Part shown: positions 16,809 to 23,434 of the stretch, in pieces
Layout: every line of letters begins with the position of its first letter
Position numbering within the stretch: the stretch's first letter is position 1
Assembly (NCBI RefSeq): GCF_025165815.1
Contig: NZ_JAFFZE010000006.1
Location: 1-64,000, forward strand
Direction of reading: 5' to 3'
DNA from: Actinophytocola gossypii
Lineage (GTDB): Bacteria; Actinomycetota; Actinomycetes; Mycobacteriales; Pseudonocardiaceae
Length of the DNA stretch: 64,000 nucleotides
Made by a program: the position numbers and the translations under genes
Notes under the pieces: model-generated
Seen by the model: the letters and a program-made list of their open reading frames with translations, nothing else
The model's database searches: none
Told to the model about the DNA's origin: nothing

Positions 16809-17623
16809 GCGGGGCGCCGCGCGCCGAAGTCCGGCTCGGCGACCTCGGGCCGGTCCGGCGGATCGCCGACGGCGGGCAGGGGGCGGTGTACCGGCCGGCG
16901 CGGCCCGGTGGGCTGCTGGTCAAGCTGTACCACGAGGACGTCGCCGTCGACGCGGACGAGCTGGCCGCGCTGATCGCCCTGCCCGCCCGGTTCCCCCCGG
17001 CCGCCCGGCGGCTGGTCGGTACCTCGACCGCGTGGCCGCGTGGCCGGGTGTTCGACCGCGGCCGCTGCGTCGGACTGCTCATGCGGGAGGCTCCCCGCCG
17101 GTTCGCCACCTCGCTCGCCGGCTCCGCGCGGCTGCTGGAGCTGCAGTTCCTGCTCTACCCGAGGCGCGCGATGTGGCGGGAGCTGGCCCTGCCGTCGGCC
17201 GACGGGCGGCGCGGGCTCGCGGTCCGGTACGCGCGGCTGTTCGACACCCTGCACGGCAACGGCGTGCTCCTCGGCGACGTGTCGATGCGCAACCTGCTGT
17301 GGTCGACCGCCGGCGGCGCGGGCGTGTTCGCCCTGGACTGCGACGGGTTCCGGGTCCTCGGCCGCCGGCCGGCCGTCCGGCCCGCGAGCACCGCCGGCTG
17401 GCTCGACCCGGCCGCCCGCCCCGGCGAGGCCAGCCTGGACACCGACCGCTACAAGCTCGCGCTCGTCGTGCTGCGCCTGCTGCTCGCCGACCACGCCGCC
17501 ACCCCGGCCGACGACCGCTGCGCCGCGCTCGACCCGGCCCTGGCGGCACTGGCCACCCGCGCCGCCCGCCCCGGCACCCGCCCGTCTGCGGCCGCCTGGC
17601 TCACCGCGCTCGAAGAGCGGTGA
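16805..17623 (+). CDS. YegI-like protein kinase (TerY-P triad)
   Basis: About 272 aa, kinase-fold protein of the group found with TerY and PP2C genes. Visible: glycine loop ADGGQGAVY, lysine strand LLVKLYHED, catalytic loop LLGDVSMRNLLW (Asp and Asn present, HRD His absent as in YegI) and metal-binding LDCDGF in place of DFG. It looks catalytically competent, unlike the pseudokinase at 7309. The C-terminal HhH or zinc-ribbon module of longer YegI proteins is missing. Third gene of the operon, coupled by overlap to the phosphatase. Confidence 0.8.
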   Translation: MSGAPRAEVRLGDLGPVRRIADGGQGAVYRPARPGGLLVKLYHEDVAVDADELAALIALPARFPPAARRLVGTSTAWPRGRVFDRGRCVGLLMREAPRRFATSLAGSARLLELQFLLYPRRAMWRELALPSADGRRGLAVRYARLFDTLHGNGVLLGDVSMRNLLWSTAGGAGVFALDCDGFRVLGRRPAVRPASTAGWLDPAARPGEASLDTDRYKLALVVLRLLLADHAATPADDRCAALDPALAALATRAARPGTRPSAAAWLTALEER

Positions 17624-17640
17624 AGGTCAGCTTCGTCCGG

Positions 17641-17684
17641 GTCTGGTCCGGCCGGGATGCAGGGCGGAGGCGCATGCTCCGGGT
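17641..17684 (+). promoter_or_regulatory. 44-nt promoter element, copy B (small membrane peptide)
   Basis: Same boxes and spacing as copy A: GTCTGGTCC at the left, GATGCAGGG in the middle, CATGCTCCGGGT directly before GTG 17685. The right half of the left dyad is not kept in this copy. The shared layout implies one regulator or sigma factor drives both units. Confidence 0.6.
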
Positions 17685-17879
17685 GTGAGCGAGGCGGGGA
17701 GGTGCGTCGCGGTGTTGGTCTCGATGTCGCTGCTGGTGCGGATGGTCGCGCTGGGGTTCGCGCTGGGCGTCGTGGTCGGGTTGTGGGTCGGTGTCGGCGG
17801 CCGCGTGGACGGGGGGCGGGCGCCGGCACCGGCTCCGACCGTGGTCACGACGACGCCGCCGGTCGAGGCGGGTTTCTGA
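17685..17879 (+). CDS. Small single-pass membrane peptide
   Basis: 64 aa with an N-terminal hydrophobic helix (~8-36, LVSMSLLVRMVALGF onward) and a short Pro/Thr-rich outer tail (APAPAPTVVTTTPPVE). I do not recognise a family. The duplicated upstream element shared with the vWA-PP2C-kinase operon, ending exactly at GTG 17685, argues that it is a real, co-regulated gene. Its last 35 bp overlap the convergent gene on the other strand. It could be a membrane anchor or sensor for the triad; that is inference. Confidence 0.6.
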   Translation: MSEAGRCVAVLVSMSLLVRMVALGFALGVVVGLWVGVGGRVDGGRAPAPAPTVVTTTPPVEAGF

Positions 17880-18900
17880 CCGCGGCCGGCAGGCGGGTGA
17901 GCTGGTGCCAGGCGCGCAGGTTCGTCGGCGTGTGCCAGTCGGGCAGGGACTCGGCCAGGGCGCGGTGCTCGGCGAGCGCGGACGCGCACAGGTCGTGCCA
18001 GCCGACGACCGGGGCTGGATGGTCGCGGAGGTGGTCGTGCAGGGTGAGTTGGGCGCTCAGCGAGTGCCGGAACGCCGACGCCTCCGGTCGCGCGGAGCGG
18101 GCCAGCGTGGTGAGCGGGCGGCCGTCGCACTCGGGGCAGTCGCAGTGCCACGACGGCGCGGTCCTGGCCGCGATCGTGGGCAGCGGGCGGTAGTCGAGCA
18201 GCTGGGGGACGAAGGCTGAGATCGACGGTAATCGGGGGACCGGCAGCCGACCGGTGCGCGGGTAGACGTGCCGCAACGCGGTCGTGGTCCCGATCGCGGC
18301 GGCGTGCGTGCCGTGGGCGAGGGCGGCGACAGCGGACACGTCGGCGCGCAGCAGCACCACCGGCACCTCGGCGGCCAGCAGCGACAGGAACCCGCGGATC
18401 AGGTACCGCACGCTGAACGGGTCCTTCTGGTGCTCGATCGCCACCGCCACCGGCAGGCTCGCCCGGTTCAGCTCGGCCACCAGGCCGTCGACCGAGTGCT
18501 CGAACCAGCGCGCGGCCAGCGGCAGCACCGGCAGCACCTGGCCGGGCTGGCGGGCGGCACCGGCGAGGATGCGGCGCAGGCCGGGCCAGTCGTGCTCGGC
18601 GAGGTAGCCGGAGTCGGTGAGGGCCAGCAGGCCCAGGTCGTGCTGCTCGGCGGTCCACGACCAGCCGGGGCCCGACTCGGCGAACGCGCGGCGGCGGCCC
18701 GCGTACCGGGCGGCGTCGCACAGGATCGGTCCGGTGAAGCCGTGTTCGCGCAGTGCCCGCACCACCGGGCCGGGCGTGTGGCCGGTGAGCACCAGGCCGG
18801 TGTCGTGCGCGGCCGCGACGCGTGCCGCGTTCTTCGCCTGCCCGGGTTGACACTGGATCAGTAACCGGCCGTTCAGCTCGTCGAGCCTCGCCCCCACCAT
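17845..18900 (-). CDS. Hypothetical protein with a TGT-like zinc site
   Basis: About 351 aa, soluble. The C-terminal part carries CDCPECDGR (~254-262), followed 29 residues after the last Cys by LTLHDHL. A C-x-C-x2-C cluster with a later His is the zinc site of tRNA-guanine transglycosylases (TGT) and their DNA-acting relatives (DpdA). Alternating strands such as VVLLRAD and TGPILCDAARYAG would suit a TIM barrel, but TGT catalytic motifs are not clearly recognisable, so the function is unassigned. ATG 18900 is preferred (CAGTAT lies 6 nt upstream, a leaderless layout); GTG 18921 is possible. It converges on the small membrane peptide and trails the LacI gene. Confidence 0.65.
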   Translation of the reverse strand: MVGARLDELNGRLLIQCQPGQAKNAARVAAAHDTGLVLTGHTPGPVVRALREHGFTGPILCDAARYAGRRRAFAESGPGWSWTAEQHDLGLLALTDSGYLAEHDWPGLRRILAGAARQPGQVLPVLPLAARWFEHSVDGLVAELNRASLPVAVAIEHQKDPFSVRYLIRGFLSLLAAEVPVVLLRADVSAVAALAHGTHAAAIGTTTALRHVYPRTGRLPVPRLPSISAFVPQLLDYRPLPTIAARTAPSWHCDCPECDGRPLTTLARSARPEASAFRHSLSAQLTLHDHLRDHPAPVVGWHDLCASALAEHRALAESLPDWHTPTNLRAWHQLTRLPAAVRNPPRPAASS

Positions 18901-18918
18901 GTCCAATACTGTGCGGCG

Positions 18919-18950
18919 CACGGACTGTCCGTGTCATCCGGTGTCATCCG
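18919..18950. promoter_or_regulatory. Palindrome and tandem repeat upstream of the TGT-like gene
   Basis: CACGGACTGTCCGTG (18919-18933) has 7-bp arms around one base, about where the -35 of the gene starting at 18900 would be. Overlapping it, GTGTCATCCG occurs twice in exact tandem (18931-18950). Together they look like an operator region. Confidence 0.4.
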
Positions 18951-19050
18951 AACGCAGCCAGATCCCCTCGGATGGCGGATGTAACGGTCGCGGTCCGCAC
19001 ACGAAACACGTTCTGCCGGGCGAGTCGGCGACCCTGTGTGCGGTTGTTGG

Positions 19051-20073
19051 CTACTGTGCGTGCTTGGCGGTGCTGTCCCGGACGACCAGGTCGGTGGCCA
19101 GCTCGACCCGGGGGCTGTCCGGATCCTCGCCCCGCGCCAGCCGCAGCAGCGTGCGCGCGGCCAGCATGCCCATCTCCGACAGCGGCTGGCGCACGGTGGT
19201 CAGCGGCGGCGACGACCAGCGCGCTTCGGGCAGGTCGTCGAACCCGACCACGCTCACGTCGTCCGGCACCCGCAGTCCGCGCTGGCGCAGGCCCTCGTAC
19301 ACGCCGAGCGCCATCTGGTCGCTGGCCGCGAAGATCGCGGTCGGCGGCTGTTTCAGGTCCATCAGCTCGCCCGCGCCGCGGAACCCGGACTCGTGGTAGA
19401 AGTCGCCCGGCCGGATCAGCGTGTCGTCGACCTCGATCCCGGCCGCGTCCAGCGCCGCGCGGTACCCGTCCAGCCTGGCCCGGCTGCACAGCAGACCCGG
19501 CGGGCCGGCGATGAAGCCGATCCGCCGGTGCCCCTGCGAGGTGAGGTGCTCGGTCGCGGCCATCCCGCCCGCCCAGTTGGTCGCGCCGATCGTCGGCACG
19601 TCCAGCGCGGGCCCGCCGGCCGGGTCGATCACCACGGTCGGCACGTTCAGCCTGCGCAGCTCCGCCTGGTGGGCGGGCTGGAGCGTGGAGAGCACCAGGA
19701 TCACGCCGTCGGACGCGCGCTGCCGCAGGTTCTCCAGCCACTGCCGGGTGGCCCCGGAGTGCCGGTGCACCGCGCTGATCACCGTGCCGACCGCGGCCGC
19801 GTGCGCGACGTCCTCGACGCCGCGGATGATCTCCACCGCCCACGGGCTGTCCAGGTCGTTGAACACCAGGTCGATCAGCCCGGCGCTCTCCCGCCGCCGC
19901 GACACCCGCCGCCGGTAGCCGTGCTGGGCCAGCAGCGCCTCGATCCGCGCCCTGGTCTGCGGGGAGACGTCGGAGCGCCCGTTGAGCACCCGGGACACCG
20001 TGGGCACCGAGACCCCGGCCTCCTGGGCGATCACGGTAATCGTGACCTTCTTCTCCCCGTCCGTGCTGCTCAC
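19051..20073 (-). CDS. LacI-family repressor of the sugar-uptake locus (BxlR-like)
   Basis: 340 aa. The N-terminal LacI HTH and hinge helix are complete (VTITVIAQEAGVSVPTVSRV), followed by the periplasmic-binding-protein-like sugar domain. GTG 20073 has GGAGGGG 4 nt upstream. It is the last gene after the binding protein and two permeases on the same strand, the order of the bxl (xylobiose) loci of Streptomyces. CCGAAA/TTTCGG palindromes before the transporter operon and before GH3, and a weaker one in its own leader, are its likely operators; a xylo-oligosaccharide would be the expected inducer. Confidence 0.9.
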   Translation of the reverse strand: MSSTDGEKKVTITVIAQEAGVSVPTVSRVLNGRSDVSPQTRARIEALLAQHGYRRRVSRRRESAGLIDLVFNDLDSPWAVEIIRGVEDVAHAAAVGTVISAVHRHSGATRQWLENLRQRASDGVILVLSTLQPAHQAELRRLNVPTVVIDPAGGPALDVPTIGATNWAGGMAATEHLTSQGHRRIGFIAGPPGLLCSRARLDGYRAALDAAGIEVDDTLIRPGDFYHESGFRGAGELMDLKQPPTAIFAASDQMALGVYEGLRQRGLRVPDDVSVVGFDDLPEARWSSPPLTTVRQPLSEMGMLAARTLLRLARGEDPDSPRVELATDLVVRDSTAKHAQ

Positions 20074-20088
20074 AACGCCCCTCCGACT

Positions 20089-20109
20089 TTTCTGAAACTC
20101 TTCCGGAAG
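20089..20109 (-). promoter_or_regulatory. Operator-like dyads before the LacI gene
   Basis: TTTCTGAAA (20089-20097) and the perfect palindrome CTTCCGGAAG (20100-20109) lie in the 37-bp gap between the permease stop and the LacI start. Read together they resemble a degenerate form of the GH3 operator palindrome, suggesting autoregulation. Confidence 0.4.
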
Positions 20110-20110
20110 G

Positions 20111-20977
20111 CTACCTGCTACCCATGCCGGCCAGCCCGGCGATGAGCCAGCGCCTGGCCACCAGGTACAGCACGAACACCGGCAGCGCGGTGAGCATGAC
20201 CGCCATCATCATGCCCGGCAGGTTGATCTGGAACTCCTGCCGGAACCGCTGCAGGCCCAGCGTCAGCACCCGCAGGTCCGGGTTCTGGGTGAGGATCAGC
20301 GGGAACAGGAACTGGTTCCACGCGCCGAGCGCCGCGTACGTGCCGACCGCCGCGATGCTGCCCCGCGACATCGGCACCACCAGCTGCCACAGGATCCGGA
20401 ACGGCCCGGCCCCGTCGATGGTCATCGCGTCGTACAGCTCGTTGGACACGTCCCGCAGCGACCCGGCCAGCACCAGGATCGACAGCGGCAGCCCGAACGC
20501 CACCGTCGGCAGGATGATCGCGGTCAGCGAGTCGTACAGCTGCATCCGGTTGATGATCAGGTACAGCGGGATGATCGTCGCCTGCGCCGGGATCGCCAGG
20601 CCCAGCAGGAAGATCCGGAACGCGAACCCGGACAGCCAGCTGGTCGAGCGCACGATCGCGTACGCCGCCGGGATCGCCACCGCCAGCGTCAGCACCACGC
20701 ACGCCACGGTGACGATCACCGTGTTCAGCAGGTACCTGGCGAACCCGCCGGTGACCACCTCGGTGAAGTTCTCCAGGGTGATCGCGCTCGGCAGCGCGAC
20801 CGGCCCGTTGTCCAGGAAGTCGTCGCGTTCCTGCAGGCTCCAGGAGACCATCGTGTAGATCGGCACCCCGACGATCACCAGCCAGATCGCGGCGAACACA
20901 CCCGCGATCCGGTTCGGGCGTTCCTTCGGCGGGGTCGACACGGGGCCGGAAACGCTGACGTCCGATACGACGGTCAC
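20111..20977 (-). CDS. Sugar ABC transporter permease, MalG type
   Basis: About 288 aa, six predicted membrane helices. The EAA loop that contacts the ATPase reads ELYDAMTIDGAGPFRILWQLVVP. Family CUT1, second permease of a carbohydrate importer. Start GTG 20977 overlaps the stop of the first permease. Together with the upstream binding protein and permease it forms an oligosaccharide importer; no ATP-binding gene is nearby, as is common in actinobacteria that use one shared MsiK-type ATPase. Confidence 0.9.
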   Translation of the reverse strand: MTVVSDVSVSGPVSTPPKERPNRIAGVFAAIWLVIVGVPIYTMVSWSLQERDDFLDNGPVALPSAITLENFTEVVTGGFARYLLNTVIVTVACVVLTLAVAIPAAYAIVRSTSWLSGFAFRIFLLGLAIPAQATIIPLYLIINRMQLYDSLTAIILPTVAFGLPLSILVLAGSLRDVSNELYDAMTIDGAGPFRILWQLVVPMSRGSIAAVGTYAALGAWNQFLFPLILTQNPDLRVLTLGLQRFRQEFQINLPGMMMAVMLTALPVFVLYLVARRWLIAGLAGMGSR

Positions 20978-21921
20978 ATTCCCTCCATCGTGGAGCGCAT
21001 CTTCGCGAAGCCGGAGAACTTGACGATGATCAGCGAGATCGCGGTCGCCACGACCACCAGTACGGTCGCGATCGCCGAGGCGTAGCCGAACTCGAAGGAC
21101 CGGAAGCCGCGGATGTACATCTCGAACGGCACCGTGTAGGTCGACGTGCCGGGGCCGCCGTTGGTCAGCAGCAGGATCGTCTCGAAGTAGGTCAGCGAGC
21201 CGACGACCATGATCGTGGACGAGGTGATGATCGTGTTCCGCAGCTGCGGCAACGTGATGTACCAGAACATGTGCCAGCGGGTCGCGCCGTCGATGGTCGC
21301 CGCGTCGTAGAGCACCTTCGGCACGTTCCTGGCCGCCGCCTGGTACAGCAGCGTGTGGAACGGGATGAACTGCCACCCGGTCACGAACACGATCGCCGCG
21401 AGCGCCCCGGACGGCGTGCCGAGGATGTTCTGGAACGGCCCGAACTCGGCGGCCAGCCCGAAGTACGGGTCGAGCAGCCGGCTCCACATCAGCGCCACCG
21501 CCGCGCTGGACAGCAGCAGCGGCAGGAAGAAGATCGACGACAGGATCGCCCGGTTGCGCTGCGGACCGGCCGCCCACACGCCGAGCAGCAGCGCGATCGG
21601 CGTCTGCGTCGCCCAGCCGAGCACGGTCAGCAGCAGCGTCGTCCCCACCACGTCGAGCACCCGCGCGTCGCCGACCAGCCGGACCCAGTTGTCCAGCCCG
21701 ATCAGCGCCGGGTCGCCGATGCCCTCCCAGGAGGTGAACGACAGGAACACCACCAGCACCAGCGGGAACGCCGCGAAGACACCGAAGAACAACGCCGCCG
21801 GCAGCAGGTACCACGAGCTGGGCCGGCTGGTCGCTGGCCGTGACGGGCGGCGCGGGACGGGGCGGGCCGGCGCGGTGGCGTCCGACCCGTCCTCGGGGGC
21901 GACCCGCACGGTTGCGGTCAC
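20974..21921 (-). CDS. Sugar ABC transporter permease, MalF type
   Basis: About 315 aa with a hydrophilic N-terminus (~35 residues, Ala/Pro/Arg-rich) and six membrane helices. The EAA loop is VPKVLYDAATIDGATRWHMF. First permease of the CUT1-type importer. Start GTG 21921 overlaps the binding-protein stop (GTGA), so translation is coupled. The substrate is inferred from the neighbouring LacI and GH3 genes to be a plant-polysaccharide oligosaccharide such as xylobiose. Confidence 0.9.
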   Translation of the reverse strand: MTATVRVAPEDGSDATAPARPVPRRPSRPATSRPSSWYLLPAALFFGVFAAFPLVLVVFLSFTSWEGIGDPALIGLDNWVRLVGDARVLDVVGTTLLLTVLGWATQTPIALLLGVWAAGPQRNRAILSSIFFLPLLLSSAAVALMWSRLLDPYFGLAAEFGPFQNILGTPSGALAAIVFVTGWQFIPFHTLLYQAAARNVPKVLYDAATIDGATRWHMFWYITLPQLRNTIITSSTIMVVGSLTYFETILLLTNGGPGTSTYTVPFEMYIRGFRSFEFGYASAIATVLVVVATAISLIIVKFSGFAKMRSTMEGM

Positions 21922-23240
21922 TTGGCCGCGTTCTCGTTGGCGGCCACGAACCCTTCCGCGTCCAGCTGGCCGAGGAACACCTTGGCGAGCGCGTCCAGCA
22001 TCGGCTGGGCCAGGTGGCGCTCGACCGCCTGGTCCCAGGACAGCTGGAAGCTCGGCGCGTCGACGACCATGTTGTAGACCAGCTCGGCGTAGTCCCGGTT
22101 GGCCGCGGCGTCCATCCGCGCCTCCAGGTTCGTCGTCGCCGGGACGTCGCCCGCCTTGAGCCAGGCGTCGATGTAGGCGTCGGAGGCCATCTCGGTGCGC
22201 AGGAACTCCAGCGCCGCGTCCACGTTCGGCGAGCTCTTGGAGATGGAGAAGTAGTTCGTCGGGTTGCCGACGATCGCCTTCGGGTCGCCGACGCCGCCGT
22301 CGACCGCCGGGAAGTCCGCGAAGCCGAGGTCGTTGGCCGCGTACTCCGGCTGGTCGGTGACCTGGTTGGTGTACTCCCACGAGCCCATCAGGTGCATGCC
22401 GGCCTGGCCCTGCGCGATCAGCGTGGACGCGCCGCCGCCCTCCCAGCGGACCGAGGCGAAGCTGTCGCCGAACCCGCCGCGCTCCACCAGGTCGGTGATC
22501 ATGTTCATCGACCTGATGAGCGCCGGGTGCCGCCAGGCGCCCTCCTCGCCGGCGGCGATCGCCCGGAACACCTCGGGCCCGCCGATCCGGTCCACCAGGT
22601 ACTCCGGCCACACCAGCTCGCACCAGGCGTCGCCGCCGGCGAGCGCGAACGGGATGACCCCGTTGCCGCTGAGCCGGTCGGACGCGGCTAGCAGTTCGTC
22701 CCAGGTCGTCGGCGGCTGGAGGTCGTGGTCGGCGAGGACGGCCTTGTTGTAGAACAGGATGATCGGCTGCATGCCGCGCGCGGGGATGCCGTAGTACTTG
22801 CCGTCGATCATGCCCGCGTCGAGCACCGACGGGATGAACTTGTCCTTCCACGCCTGGTCCTGCTCCAGGTGCGGGGTGAGGTCGACCAGCAGGTCGTCGC
22901 GCGCGTAGGAGCGGATGCTGCCGCCGCCCCAGTTGTAGAACACGTCCGGCGCGTTGTCCGCCGAGCCCATGGCGGTGTGCAGTTTGTCCCGGTAGCCGTC
23001 GTTGCTGGTCGAGACCAGCCGGCCGCGCACCTCGGCGTCGCTGTTGAAGCTGTCCAGCGCGACCCGGTGGGCGACGTTCTGCGCCTCCTCCTGCAGTACC
23101 CAGATCTGCATCTGCTCGCCGCCGTCGCCACCGCCGCCGGTGGCGTCCGTGCCGCACCCGCTGGCGGTGGTGCCGACCAGACCGGCGCCGACCCCCGCGC
23201 CGACGAGCCCGAGGAACTTTCTCCTGGGAAGAGTGGACAT
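21918..23240 (-). CDS. Sugar-binding lipoprotein of the ABC importer
   Basis: About 440 aa, extracellular solute-binding protein family 1. The N-terminus combines a Tat motif (RRKFLG) with a lipobox ending TASGC, so it is probably a Tat-exported lipoprotein anchored outside the membrane. The body has the family's typical N-terminal strand MQIWVLQEEAQN and sugar-contact Trp-rich segments (LMGSWEYTNQVT). First gene of the importer operon; a good promoter with a repressor-like site lies upstream. ATG 23240 starts right at MSTLPRRKF; earlier in-frame starts would fall in the promoter. Confidence 0.9.
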   Translation of the reverse strand: MSTLPRRKFLGLVGAGVGAGLVGTTASGCGTDATGGGGDGGEQMQIWVLQEEAQNVAHRVALDSFNSDAEVRGRLVSTSNDGYRDKLHTAMGSADNAPDVFYNWGGGSIRSYARDDLLVDLTPHLEQDQAWKDKFIPSVLDAGMIDGKYYGIPARGMQPIILFYNKAVLADHDLQPPTTWDELLAASDRLSGNGVIPFALAGGDAWCELVWPEYLVDRIGGPEVFRAIAAGEEGAWRHPALIRSMNMITDLVERGGFGDSFASVRWEGGGASTLIAQGQAGMHLMGSWEYTNQVTDQPEYAANDLGFADFPAVDGGVGDPKAIVGNPTNYFSISKSSPNVDAALEFLRTEMASDAYIDAWLKAGDVPATTNLEARMDAAANRDYAELVYNMVVDAPSFQLSWDQAVERHLAQPMLDALAKVFLGQLDAEGFVAANENAAK

Positions 23241-23272
23241 GAGCCGCGCCTTTCCACGAAGTGGTCCGCGAT

Positions 23273-23348
23273 CACAAAAGTTTCGGTCGTCAAACGTAAA
23301 GTTGCGACGAGTTAGGCAGAGGTTACGACTGGCCCAGCAGAGCGTCAA
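23273..23348 (-). promoter_or_regulatory. Promoter and operator of the sugar importer operon
   Basis: Read on the minus strand: TTGACG (23343-23348), 17-bp spacer, TAACCT (23320-23325), a near-consensus housekeeping promoter. Downstream at 23273-23286 is CCGAAACTTTTGTG, a half-degenerate match to the GH3 operator core, positioned to block elongation or initiation. Confidence 0.65.
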
Positions 23349-23352
23349 TCCC

Positions 23353-23411
23353 TTGCTACCGTCGTAATAACAGGGTTAGCGTGGATGCATCGATTCCGAA
23401 AGTTTTCGGAA
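23353..23411 (+). promoter_or_regulatory. GH3 promoter with LacI-type operator palindrome
   Basis: TTGCTA (23353-23358), 18-bp spacer and TAGCGT (23377-23382) form a plausible promoter. Immediately after its expected start point lies TTCCGAAAGTTTTCGGAA (23394-23411), two perfect 8-bp arms around GT. CGAA/TTCG dyads of this kind are typical sites for xylobiose-responsive LacI repressors. Confidence 0.7.
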
Positions 23412-23434
23412 CATTGATTCGAACGGACGGCGGC

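Noticed and set aside
23381-23434. GTG 23381 as start of the GH3 gene
   Set aside because: The operator palindrome and predicted transcription start lie inside this stretch.
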